Assembly (NCBI RefSeq): GCF_000003815.2
Contig: NC_049992.1
Span: 8,927,671-8,991,670 of the forward strand
Direction: 5' to 3'
Origin: Branchiostoma floridae
Lineage: Eukaryota > Chordata > Leptocardii > Amphioxiformes > Branchiostomatidae
DNA length: 64,000 nt
Position numbers and translations under genes: made by a program. Each line of letters begins with the position of its first letter. The stretch's first letter is position 1. The notes under the pieces are model-generated. The model had not been told where the DNA came from. It was given only the letters and a program-made list of their open reading frames with translations, and did no database searches. Below, in pieces: positions 1-13,500 of the stretch.

Positions 1-808
1 CATTAGTACAATAGCAGCCCTTCCATCTGTATTCTCTGCCACTACTGAAGGCTCCACTTCTTTTCTGCTAGACAATGACATCACTGTTCTGTTAATAGAT
101 ATCAAGACGTGAGACTACACCCTTGGTGGCTGTGATATCATAAACTTTGCAGACACGGTACTTGACTGGTCTGATATAATTCGGTTTCTCTCCTGTAACA
201 GCATTGACTGTAATCAGCACACATGAATGCATGGCTCCCTGGAGGATGCAATATCGTCGGGCTCGCCGAAAAATTGGTTTTGTGCGACGAAGCAATTGAA
301 TCTTTCAGGATTTAACGATGTTTCATATCAGCCACCATGATTGGATCCTTAATCAAGAAAAGTCTAATATCATAGTTATGATTGTAATGTTGGAAACATA
401 AAGGGGGAATATTATCATGAAAGGAGAATGGGGAGATTGTGTTTGATAGAATTGGGTTAAACTATGATTGTATGCTGGTATGGAGGCTTTATGTAGTTTT
501 ATTATTACCCCATGTGTTAACCTCCTCAATTTATTTTTAGTATGTCAGAAGCATGCTGATGGATGCCTTTGTAATACAGTCACGGCACTACTTTTTCTGT
601 TACTACGCTTGAGTATTAATTCATTAATTAATTTGACAAAATTAATGTTTTCCATGGCACAAACTGAATATATTTCAGTTCAACATGTGCCTTGAGTTTC
701 AGTGTTTGAATTATGCTAGAAGACTTCATACTTCACGGCAACTCTACTACATTTTGCATAAATTTGCATGTGTCCACACATTCATCTACCTGTAATACTC
801 GGCTGATA

Positions 809-974
809 CAGCAGAAGCTGTTCAATTGCATACCCCATTTGCCGGCGCGTTTCGTGCAGGTGGTGCAAAAATGTGAATTTATCCATCTGGATCGCTCCGG
901 TTTGGGATTTTGAGATTCCGTGCAATTAACAGAAGTGTGCGGTAATCCATAGTGCAATTACCTGGCCTCTGCTG
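809..974. mobile_element. pogo/mariner-like MITE, copy 1 (degraded)
   Basis: About 166 bp with degraded terminal inverted repeats (CAGCAGAAGC at the left, GGCCTCTGCTG at the right), preceded by TA at 807-808. It shares internal blocks such as GTTTGGGATTT, TTAACAGAAGTGTGCG and GTGCAATTA with the better preserved copies at 55,248-55,428 and 57,878-58,030. It has no coding capacity. Confidence 0.7.
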
Positions 975-1029
975 CTAGATATTAATGGTGTTAAGTTTTG
1001 AATCTTGAGATTTTAGAGAGTAATTGTGA

Positions 1030-1445
1030 GAACCCAGGGATAAACAGCTCCATTAGCCCAATTGTACTGGGCAAGTAAAAGTGTTGTTCGGGCAAGCAGA
1101 AGTGCTTCCCCACTTGCCCAACGGGCAAGTAAGAATTTCCAGATGTGACCCGCTCAAATTACCACTGAGTGTGACAGCACATGGGGCTGAATGGCTGCCT
1201 ATATTGACCATGTCATTTTTAAGCCAGTAGAGACATCGATTTTGTTGTTGTTGCTGTCCTCATTTAACGTCTATTATTTCGCTAGACGTGGTCTCTTAAC
1301 AAAAGTGAGAATTTATGAAAGTGAAAACACATAGAAAAATGTAATTTAAATTTCGGGCAAGTGAAAATTTGGTTCGGGCAAGTAAATTTCTAATGTACTT
1401 GCCCGATAGGACAAGTGAATTTTTGAAAACTTGTCTAACCCTGGA
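1030..1445. repeat. Dispersed 'CGGGCAAGT' repeat, copy 1
   Basis: The stretch repeats short blocks around GGGCAAGT / ACTTGCCC. Its right part (about 1346-1445) matches, in reverse complement, the segment at about 61,680-61,810 near the other end of the window (shared blocks TTCACTTGTCCTATCGGG and AAATTTACTTGCCCGAA with changes). The class is unknown; no coding capacity is visible. Confidence 0.6.
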
Positions 1446-1504
1446 ACCAAGGAACTGCACTGATGTTGCCCTCTGTTAAGCATTCCTGTGTGTTGTTTCT
1501 GCAG

Positions 1505-4500
1505 AAAGCGCAGCATGGAGGACGGGTTGTACTGTGCCGACCATGTCGACCACGGGGACAGGAGCGGACCCATGTCATTGGACGCTACGGTTAGTGACAT
1601 TATCTGTACATTCATTCTGACCTAGATGAAAACATGTTTGCACGCCAGGTATTTGTTTGTTGCAAATGCAGTAGAACATTGTCAAATAGTTGTCTAAAAT
1701 AAATGTTGGAGATGCTGTGTCGTGGTGAATGTCAAATGAATGATAAATCTGGAGATGGAAAATAGTAAGGTAACTCACAATTACACACTCCCTTTTCTAT
1801 CTGTGAGGTCCAAGTCAATATCAAACTTACATTAAATCTGATTGTGCAGATTTCCAGCTTTTATATGGAGAATGGACTATTTTCCAGTTTCTCTTCAATT
1901 TTTGATTAGTAAAAAGTTGTCTGCCACAAAGGGTTAAGCCAAGTAGGATTAAGTGCTTTTCTTTAGATTTATAACGGATGAGTATGGCTATTTAAGGAAA
2001 AGTAACTAATCCTCATTTCCTACTCTTAATAACTAGATAGTTATAGAATTTACTGGACTATTATGCTTTTTTGCTCTGGTTTAAATTTTGCAATTTCAAT
2101 ATCCAGACATTTCACTGATTTCAATTGAAGAGTCCACTATAGAAATCATTTTGATTGGCCTGCCCTAATGTAGTTGGGGTGCCTCCCATATAAATTATGA
2201 ATGTTCCTGGGGAATATGTAGTTAACATGCCTACAATGTAGCTAGCCTGTCTGGGTGGCGTGGTTCCAATGTTGCGTGGGAAAGTACATAACTGTAATGG
2301 ACCGAGGTCGCCGGGATGCGGAGTACCAATTTGGCCACACTTCACCAGACCGAAGATTGCTGCACTTGACAGTGTGGGAGTTCCACGTGATGCTCTGACT
2401 CCTGCAAACATTCTGTTATAGCTTAGCATCCACTTGACTGGCCACAAGTACCATTTCTCACACAACTTCAAGTGACTTTATAACTTCTGCTTATATGTGA
2501 TGTCATATATGTACTGTACTTCATGCTGTACTCCTACCGTTACCTGAGAAATTGTTAGAAGAACATGGGCACCATTAAAAGTTCTGTAGTGTAAAGGATA
2601 CTGTAAGTTTTCTTGGGCATGCAGCATTGTAATATGATACTTATCTATATGGAGGATGAAGAGATTAAATAATGTTATGTACATGGGTATGGGTGGACTG
2701 TGAAGTGCACTTATGATAACATCACATGTGTTATCATAGTGCTCTTTGTGAAAGTCTTCAGATTTCATATACGTTATATTGTTCTATTTCTGCTGAAGTC
2801 TAATCGGTCAGATGGTCTCCGTAANNNNNNNNNNNNNNNNNNNNNNNNNNNNNNNNNNNNNNNNNNNNNNNNNNNNNNNNNNNNNNNNNNNNNNNNNNNN
2901 NNNNNNNNNNNNNNNNNNNNNNNNGGGCATTCCCTCACCACACACATCTTGTAATCTGTATTTGGAGACGTTTCTTTGGTAACGGCATCAAAAGATGATC
3001 ATTTGATGACTCTGTAGATGACCTTTGCTGGCCCTGAGGTGGAAAGGTCACCACTTACCGGCCGCTTCCTGCTGGGTGCATTTGATCGGAAGGTTCCCAC
3101 AAATAATTCCCACAATTGTAATGCAGCTAATCTGATGAAAAATCTGTCCAGCAAGCCATCATTTCCTCGAGACTTCACACAGTTCACCCCCCCCCCCCCC
3201 AAAATTGCTCACTGACTACTTCTGATTGCCAATTTAAGTGTCTATTGAGGTAATGCAAATTCCTCTCCTATGTACTTAGACATGCTGTCATCATAGCTCT
3301 GCGTATGCTTCCTGTATGCCCCGCACAAATGTTACAAGCAGAAATGTCAGAGGAAAGGACATAGTTAGGTCATAGTTTGATCACAGAGTTAATCCAACTT
3401 TGATCACAGTAGGAGGCCTAAATGGTTTAGATTTATCTTTAAAGTTCAGATATGACCAGGTGGTATCAAGTATGGGATCTTTAAAGTTAGGGCATTGAAT
3501 AAATCTCAGTTGTTTCAAAAGTTGACGAAGAAATTTTTAGTCTCTGTAACTATGGATTTCACAAGAAAACTGAAGCTTTCTCCTTGTTTTAATTGTTGAA
3601 AATTTCAAAGCAAGAGCAACTTATGAAATAGCACAAGCATCACTGCCAGGCATAGATTACAAATTTCTACTTTACTGGAAACTTCATCTGTGTTGGTAGA
3701 AGTCATTCTAGAAAAGTTTGGTATTTTCCAACACGAAAATCATTCATTCCTTGACAAAGATTGAATCTTGTACGGTCGAAAATTTGGGGTAAGTCCAATT
3801 TTGTGTTGGAAATTACAGTCTAACTTTTCCAGAACTTTCTAAATTGTCTGGTTAGAAGCACAGAGGCTAATGACCGACATTCGGTGCCAAATGATATGTA
3901 GCACATCGTTCTCCCTCCAGCCCCTTTCCCGATGCATACAAATTGATATTAATGCCCTTCGTTTGTGCCAGGATTGTCTGCCGCAGTGTAATTCCCAATT
4001 TCATGCCCGCCAGGAATCAATACATCCGACCGGGAGATGAGTCTTAATGTCAGTTCATTGTCATGTTGATAGCACTTAATCTTTTAATCTCGCTTGGAAG
4101 TCGACTTGTCGTGTTCTGAGGAAAAGTCCTGTAAATTGTGCAGGAAGATAGATTGATTCTGATCAGCGGGGATCCAAGAGTTTCTGTGCAATCACTTGTG
4201 ATTCAAGTTTGACTTACCCAAGGCTGTATTTATGTTTTCAGACCACTGACTCGTTACTGAGGATTCAGATATTCTTCTTCAGCATACCACTGCGTGCATA
4301 TCTTGTCAAATAAGATAAGCAGAACAATCTTACCAGGTGGCAAACTTTTCGACATGAAGATGTTGGTCAAAAAGAGGCAACAAACATTTTATTAGATGCT
4401 CATTGGTTATTTTCCCCTTTTTATTTTAGAGCTGGTTGATTGAAACTTATTTGACGAAAATAATCATGTACTTTCCACTACATGGAGTGGACCTGTCAGA

Positions 4501-7500
4501 ACAGCATAGAGTCAGCACCAAGGACAGATCCCACGATGAATAACATTCGGTTACAGCTTTCTTGAATTTGTTGAATAATTTTGGCTATAGACAATAAAAA
4601 ATCTAACAAACAAGGAACGCAGATATACAAAATGTATGAAGAGAACAAGAAATGAATTTGTCAAATGGCTTTTTCTAAAGATACAACAGTTACTGTATTG
4701 GAAATATTGATATTGTCAGGAAATACTTTGTTTCAAATCTCGAATACAAAGAAACCAGGAACCTTGGTGATAAAAGACAAGGATAAAATTAATCTACCAC
4801 CAGACTATAGAGCTATGAATTGGACTGATTTCAACAGTCAATCCCCGAGATGCCATCTCCAACTTTGATTGTAATCTGTCCTCTTATTTATCATTTAAAT
4901 GTGAATACATGTACTAGAACCGCCAATTGTATTGATTGTACCTTATCACCCTCTCTTCATCCTAGCCTGTGGTAAATTCTGCTATTGATAGCCAACAGAA
5001 GATCTCATAATCATGTCCAGCCACCTACCTAGTATCAGATTTATGGACCATAATTATGTTGGCGTCATATTACAGCAGTGTAAGGTGACACCTTATGATT
5101 AAACCTGGTAGATACTGACATGACCAACCGTACATTGTATGCAGCACCGCACCTCAGCAGTGTCACTGGTGCTGCTTTTAAAAGGAAATGTCCCCAACCA
5201 GTCATGACCAATTGCTTCCATGATCTATGTGCTGGGGCTAATGTGTGCAGGACGTATATCCTCCCACTTGGATCGATTTGTGAGGGAGGCAATATCCCAN
5301 NNNNNNNNNNNNNNNNNNNNNNNNNNNNNNNNNNNNNNNNNNNNNNNNNNNNNNNNNNNNNNNNNNNNNNNNNNNNNNNNNNNNNNNNNNNNNNNNNNNG
5401 AAAGTTGGACGGTAATTTCCGACACAAAAAATGGACCTACACAAATTTTCGACTGTCCAACATTAGTCCTTATCAAGGAATGAACATCCACTGCATCTGT
5501 GATGTCACATTATGCAGATAGAATACATGACTTGGTGAGCTGAGTGACAACATAAGTTGGAGAAAGTATATGGCGCCCCCCATCTCTGTTTCTCATTCTT
5601 AATGACAAAGATAGGGGTTGGACAGTGGAAAACTTGGGTACGTCCAATTTTCATACAAAATTGCAGTTCAACTTTGATTTCATCTTCAGATTGACCTAAA
5701 TATTAGTGACCTTTTTGACAACCTTTGACAAGATCAAAGCAGTTTCAATCATCAGATTTTCATTCTCTGTACGTGTAAGTCTTGCACAGGTCACTAAATC
5801 ACCCAATACGTTGACTACTTATATGACAGATTACAGTTTGATATGTGCAGTCAAAAAGCATTGTACCTCCACATTGGTTTTCCCAACCTACTATATTATG
5901 TAGGATCCTAAAGTTATGAGGGAACTGACATTGCACAGATATTAATGTCATTGAACTAAAAGGTAATTTCTGGCCTACGCAGCAAAAATGATGAGTGTCT
6001 CTCTGCAACAATTCTTCCTAATACAGGAAGTGCCTCTGAGAGCTAAAAGCAGATTGAAAAGCCATAAAAATGATGGTGAAGAAATGAGGGTTATGAATTC
6101 ACGTGTGGCAGCCAATCGTTATACATGTATAAAGGACGCGTGAGGACACTTTCACGTGTGTGTCATGTCATACGCACAGCCCCGGATACATGTGTCAACA
6201 TCAGTGCCATGCTGTTAAGCGTCTGTCAGACGGGTTCTTTTGTGATCCGAAGCACGACTTACTGGTAATGGATTCTTATGAAACCTATGTGATACTATAC
6301 TATATATGGAAAGGTGCTGTGAGAGTACGTTTCAGCACCATCATGCGTGAAGTTCGCTGGCTTTGATCTCATGTTATGTTATCTTTTTGCTTCCCTGCAG
6401 ACAAAAGACCTGATCGCAATGCTGGAAAAGGTCCAGGTGAGTCCTTGTGGCAGCTTATGTATGTTTGCATTTGAATTCTTAATCTCATATTCTCTCAGAA
6501 GACCATATCTTGCATGTTCGGATGAAATTGCAACTCTGCATACTTTCTTTTTCTTTCTTGGAATCTGTTTTCTTAAATGGACTTAGTTGTAATTGTTCCT
6601 TATAATTTTCTGTTTTAGAGCGACCGTCTGGATGAGCAACGTTGCACTCTGCCTGAGGCCTGCAAACCTCGTGACAACCGGGTAAGTCTCAGAAAAACTG
6701 GTACAAATCACTTTTATTTTATGTACTGTGGCTGTTTTATTTACTCACTCACACATAAATGGTACGGAGTCTTACTTCAAGTAACAATCCATTGGATACA
6801 ACTCATGAAGACTAAATCAGTACACTGAATCTGTCGATGAAACCTCCAATCCTTATCTAATGGAGATGCTGACTTCGGTTTTTTCCCCTCCATTTTCAAC
6901 ACAACATTGCATCATTGATTTTCCCTAACACTACCAATCAGTACGTGTTCATGATGTAGCTCTCTTTGCCCAACAGGCATGTAGTCAGGCAAGGCGATGT
7001 TCAGTGCAATGTTAGCACATCTGTGTGCAAACCCACTTCGTGCCCTAGCTGTAAGCCTACCTATTAGGGAAGCAACTCTATGCAATTTCTTTGGTTGTTC
7101 ACAAGGATTTGACACACTCCAATAGTCATGTTTTCTGTGCGGTAAGATGTGTGATGAAAGCAGTGGAAAATAAATTACATTCTAGACTAGTAGTCACTTT
7201 ATATGAGGCCAAAGAGAAACGGATTATTTCAAAATGTTCCTACTAAAATCACCGTAACACCACTGCTTCCAACGACACAGAAATCCTCTGCAGTTTTCTG
7301 CCGGGGCAGCTTTCTGTGACCAGTGAGACAGAAATGAGCTGATAAACAAGTCATGTCTGTGCCTCCAAGGACTATTACTTAGCCTCTATGCTAGCTGATT
7401 TCACACTGAGATGGGCACCACTGATCAAAGGCCAACTTAAGTAGTTTTGACATGTAGTAAGGAAAGTTTCAAAAGGCTGAAAGGCAGATAACAGCAAAGT

Positions 7501-10500
7501 GATGCACTGTCCACCCTGCATTGATTCACTTTCAGGTTTGACTTACTCACAGTGAGCATTATGAAGAAGCATGATTGTAAACAATTAGTATACATTTTAG
7601 ATTTTAAAAAGCAAATTCAACACGACATTCATGCATTCTGATCTAGCCTCAGCTCACGAGCAAAGACTCACAGGCACAACAGAAATGTCTTAACATTTGA
7701 CTTCCTAGCATTAAAAGCAGAATAGCCCACCCACAGTACGTGTGACATGCAAAACATAGGACCCAAAATAATGATCCATCAAAATCTTGGTCTTTAGTAG
7801 TATAAAGGCTGGAATAATGATGACAGTATCCTGTGTGCAGTAGCAAGAAGCTTGTCTTATACATGACTGATGTCTGACTCTGGCTTTGTGAGGAAGCAGT
7901 TTCTGTGAAGTATTAGGTCAGGGTTTGTTCGCACACAGAAGATAAGAGGTGAAAGAAAGATGACTGCTCCCATCTTTGACTTTGTTATTTCTACCCATCG
8001 GTCTGTTACAAAATGAAAAGGCATATTTGGCACCCCCCAGAGGCACGTGTCACATAACGCCAGCCATGTTCCATCAGCAATGGTTAGAGCAGGGATCGGT
8101 GGAAAATAACCATCTTGGCTCCCAACCAAAATGCAAGCCCAGCAACCAAATTTAAAGCCTCCCTGTTAATTAGGCTGGAGCAGAGGTTAACAGGGAGTGT
8201 GCCCACCGGCGAAATTGCCTCGTGCCGGGGCATTGCACATGCCTCATCCATACTAAGCAGAGTCCTCATCAGGAAGCCCAGGGAGTTTGTGGTCCCAATC
8301 ACTGATCACGCTACCAACTTCAAAAGGCTTTCCAGCTCCAAGTGTGTTTTTACGTGTCCTCATGTGAACCGTTCATGGCAAAAGACATCATTATGGTGAC
8401 CTCAAAGTCTTTAAAATCTTTGTAGGGCCTGCTGAGAGAGTCTGCATTATTTTTGAACCACTGCTCGAGAGGAAATCCATCGTCCTCTTGGTACAAGCTT
8501 CAAAGGGTTTTCGAGCTTTGACGGTGTCCCCATGTTGACCTTTTCATGGCAAAGAACCACCATAACCGGGCCCCCAAACTCTGTAGAGTTTGTGGGGCAG
8601 AAGGAGAGGAAAAAGAATTTAAAATTGGTTGCTTTATTAAAGTACTGGCAAATTCAAAAGTATTTCAAACTCTAAATGATTCAATATGTGTCCTAACACT
8701 GCAAAGGACGTATTAATTATGATGGTGGCCTCGCTGTATTTTGGTGTACATGTAGGGTACAGTCTCGTCATACATCTTTAATTTCTGTTCGTATAATTTA
8801 CAATACTTGTTTTTGGTCTTCTCCAGGACTCTCCCAGCCCCAGTTGCAGACCGTCCTACAGACTTCTCCAACAGGTGAGCACTCTTCTGTACATCTACTT
8901 TACATCTGGTACAAAGAAATCAGAGTCCGGATGGCCGCCTTGCCACCCTCATATTCAATCGGAAATGAGTGGGAAAACCTACCCTTCCAATCCCCTGTAG
9001 GAGTATAGATAGGCTCTTTGGTTTGCTGGTGTTAACTCCATTAGTTTCAGGGCAGAAAAGTCTGCAGGTTATCTTGTACATGCAGAATGTGGACTCCGAG
9101 GTAAACATGTAGATTTTGTTATCAGCTGTTCTAGTACATCCCAGGGTAATTGGATTTTGTGCAGCAGGGCCGTATCTCTCAAGTGCATCTAGGACCTCTG
9201 GGCAAGAGGGAATTATTTCCACTAAGGAACTTTGCTGTTAGTTCGTCAATGTCAAGGTGGCTGAAGTTGATATGATTCGTGGGAGTAGAAAAGTTCTTTA
9301 CCTGTTTTAGTACCAGAAACATGCAAATGTGGTCAAACTTGACTATAGTCTGGCTATAGTCTGACCAATTTTGGAAAGTGAAAGTGAAAACTACTTACAA
9401 TGACTACTGACCAATGAAATCTGGTCTGTGATGACACAGTAGACAGGAATTCTTAATGCTTGTGTCAACAGGAAAAATTACAAGAAGTGGTCACATTGGC
9501 CAGGTGCTCCTTACATGTGTGTAGAAGTTTGCACAGGTTTGACTATAGAAGAATAGAATAGCAAGAATTTGAAAACGAATTTTGTCCATGTTGGTACAGG
9601 TCATCAAAGGCGAGGGCCCATACCCGATGATTGTGGCCCCGGCCAATGGCAGATACTGGGTGGACGGAAATGACCCGGATACACTGACGGACAGCCAGGG
9701 GCGACCCATCCTCCCCTCCTGTCCTGCCAAGTACAAGCTAGAGGCAGATGACACTGCAAAGTGCTACAGAAGACACTTCCTGGGCAAGGTAGGAAAACAC
9801 ACAAGATCTAGTACAATGTACTTGTTTTTGTTGTTCATTTTTCACTGTATCACTATAGATGCATTACGGTAACTTTCACAGTAGTTTTTATTTCTGGGTG
9901 GGAGGGAAAACTGTATTTTAAGTGTTTTCAGTTTGCAGTTGAAACAATTTTGTAGTACAGTAGGATTACCAAACACTTGTTTGTGTTAAGATTTTGCCCT
10001 CACCTCTTACTGTAAACATTTTAAGATTTCTTAACGCACCTTACTTTCACTGTGGGAAGCAGAGATGAACTTCCTTTGTTTTTCCCATTTGTAGGAACAC
10101 ATGAATTTCTTTGCCTGGGATGAGAACCTGGGACATCTGGTTCTGTCTGTCAAGCCAGAGACCATCTCCTCACAGGAACACCTGAGACTCATTCTCAGGT
10201 AGGTTCAAGACAATCCTGTCCTTAGTGCTGAAACTGTGGTTATGATTCATAGCACAACATAATAGTTAAGTCTGTATTTTATACATATGTTACTGTTTAG
10301 CATGCATTGTACTATGAAATTATTCTAGCTTCAGCCAGAAATGAAAGGCTTTGATGACAAATTGTAACTGTAATTTCCAATAGAAACAAAGATTGTAACT
10401 TGAAATTTTTGACTACACCTAAGTATCTATCATGGAATGAATCAATCAACTTGTTTCTGTTGCAAATTTGTTAAAATTCACCTTCAGATTGAATTACTGA

Positions 10501-13500
10501 CACACATGAGACAGCTAAGAAAGTAAGAGTTGGTGTTTCATTTTGCCTTCATTCTGCACCCCCCAGACGACACACAGGCACCATCCATGAGATTGTCCCA
10601 TCCTCCTGCCTGGCGGAGTTTCCCGGCCCGGCCAGAATGGCCAAGCTGGTGTGTGAGGATGTCTCTGTGGAGAGATTCCACCCTGTCCTCTTTCCTAAGG
10701 TAAGGAAAACAATATATTTCATCACAACATTTCATCTTGACTTGAAAGTGCCTTTTTGATACAGATTTAAATGCAGCTTAATGTTCCTAGCTGATAGTCA
10801 TGATATACTGTAAATGCAGTCATGTTTGCCGGGATTTAATTTTGTGGTAGCTGGGATATGGAGTGTTTGCGGAGGTTTTAAGTTTTCGGAAGTGTGGTCT
10901 CATACTGTAATTGGAAAATGTGTGCAGTGGTTTTAAGTTTACAGTGAAGTAGCCACCATGAAAACCACATACATTAAACCACTACAAATATTTCTGTATT
11001 TAAAGTAGAATTTAAGGTAGAATCAAGTAAAATGATATGAAAGAAAGACTCCATACATGTATACTGATCATCGGAATTTCTCTTCCTCATCCCACCTAGG
11101 GTTCGGAACTGCTAGTGACGTACGACGAGCATGTCCTGACCAATCAGTACAAGTTTGGGGTGGTGTACCAGAAGTTTGGGCAGGTGAAAGAGGAGGACAT
11201 GTTCTGCAACAGGCAGGAGAGCCCGGCCTTCCAGGAGTTCCTGGGCCTCCTAGGGGAGCAGGTGGAACTGCAGGACTTCGAGGGTTACCGGGGAGGACTG
11301 GACACGCAGCATGGCCAGACCGGCAAGACTTCTGTGTACACCAAGTTCAAGGACAGGTGAGTTGTCTTATTTATCTTTATCACATGCTGTTGGAAACAAT
11401 AGCCACTGATGGTTTCTTAGCAAAGCGATGATTGAAATGATAGTATTTTTCTGAAATAGTTGTCTATCAAAGTCTCTCGACATCCCAAAGTTATGTCAGC
11501 CATATTGTAATATGTAATATAAAGCAGGTACAGAACTTGGAGGACTTCTAACAGTGATACTTTGAAGTGGTTCTTTATCTTGAAAAATAAGGTTAACTTT
11601 ATAAAATAAGTGCTTCTTTTTCTGTTTCCTGTTGATATGCCTTCATACATGACAATTTAATAATAAAAAATGCAGCCTCTATAACAACAGATGAAGCTGT
11701 TTGCGAATTTGTACTCTTAGAAACTTGAAAAAGAAAAGGCAACATCATTCTTAGAAACTTGAAAAAGAAAAGGCAACATCATTCTTAGAAACTTGAAAAA
11801 GAAAAGGCAACATCATTCTTATAAACTTGAAAAAGAAAAGGTAACATCATTCTTAGAAACTTGAAAAAGAAAAGGCAACATCATGTCATCTCATGATTCC
11901 ATCTTGTTGTCCCACAGGGAGGTTATGTTCCATGTGTCCACCAAGCTGCCCTACACGGAGGGGGACAGCCAGCAGCTGCAGAGGAAGAGACACATCGGGA
12001 ACGACATTGTCTGTATCATCTTCCAGGAGGAGAACACGCCGTTCACCCCGGACATGATCGCCTCACACTTCCTCCACGCCTTCATCGTGGTTCAGCCTCT
12101 CAACGCCTGCTCAGAGAACACACATTACAAGGTACTGTAAATTCTCTTACTTCTGCGATGTTTTTTTTTTTTTAAATTTCGTGGTAAGGGGGTTCTGCAT
12201 TGTCACTGTTTTGAATTTGAGGTTGAAGCAATTCTGTTTTACAATAGTAATACATTGGAAAATAATGCATTTATGCAATGTCATGTATTTATGGTGAAAA
12301 GGTCACAGAGAAAAAAAATGTGCTCAACATGAAATACAATTACTGTATAACTTTCAAAATTTACAGTATGGCACAGTTGCACCTTAGGGCCCAGTCACTT
12401 TGGTCATATTATAATACAAGTTTATTGCAAATTCTTGCCCGTTTTCTAATTGCAGGAAACATACAAGGTTCAAATAGTGTAAAATACAATATCACAAGTG
12501 TCTACTCTACATGTAGTCTCAAAATAAAGTCTCAAAGTCTAAAACTAGTAAAAGCTAACTCTAGATCCTGGGTTATTGGGTTCGACTCCTTTTTTGAAGA
12601 CAGTATAATAGATTTATGACAATGATTCATCCATCTTGTGATGGAAAATGTTGCCAATTAGAGTCTTGTCAACAGTTGTTCTATCATAGTCAAGATACTT
12701 TTAGAAAATGCCACAAACTATGCTGTGTCTGACTTTATATAATAGTTACAGCACCCACGGGGACATGTTATATAAGTGTGTTTTTATCCTAAGGTTCTGA
12801 AAATCGTGAGCTGCAGCATCATTAATTTCGTAATGGAGTAGAGCAAACCTTTTTACATAAGCCATGGGGCTCTACTTAAAAGTCAGACTGCCCTTATGTT
12901 ACTTCTATATCAGCTGTAGCATTTAATGCCACCAAAGTCTTGCCACTGCACACATAAAGGTTAAAAGCAGTCATTATCAATATTGAGATGAAACATGTCA
13001 TGCTTTGTCACGACTTGCATTTTTGGCCAAGCACACAAGATTACCCCCACCATTATCGATAAGTGTGTTGGGTCTTTTACGTGCAGAGATTCGGTGCTTG
13101 AAGCTAAAGGTTACACTGGGCTGCAGGCTTTGCATCCTCTGAAATGACAAATGGCGAATAAAACATAATTTTCTTGATGAAGGAAATAACAATATCCATT
13201 GTGTATAATGTTATAGGTCTCTGTAGCAGCACGTGATGATGTACCGTTCTTCGGGCCGACCCTCCCGAATCCCGCAGTCTTCAGGAAGGGACCGGCCTTC
13301 CGCGAGTTCCTCCTCAGTAAACTCATCAATGCAGAGATCGCATCTTACAAGGCTGAGAGATTCGCAAGGCTGGAGGTGGGTCTTTCTTTGGTGGCAAATT
13401 TTAATGATATGGAGAAGATAGTTATAAATATAGTCTGACTTCACAAAGGGAATGATAAGAAATTGTACTGTCAAAAGATGTGTAACCAAACTGAACCATA

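Larger units (their letters stand above)
1..1504. other. Region upstream of first recognised RAP1GAP exon; no gene identified
   Basis: No exon could be recognised. It holds a MITE (809-974) and a dispersed repeat rich in 'GGGCAAGT' (about 1030-1445). A 67-codon open frame on the minus strand (92-295) has no recognised motif. The region is probably intron or 5' flank of the RAP1GAP gene, because the exon starting at 1505 begins in mid-codon. Confidence 0.5.

Noticed and set aside
92-295. 67-codon minus-strand open frame
   Set aside because: Composition looks mildly coding, but no family or splice partner could be recognised.
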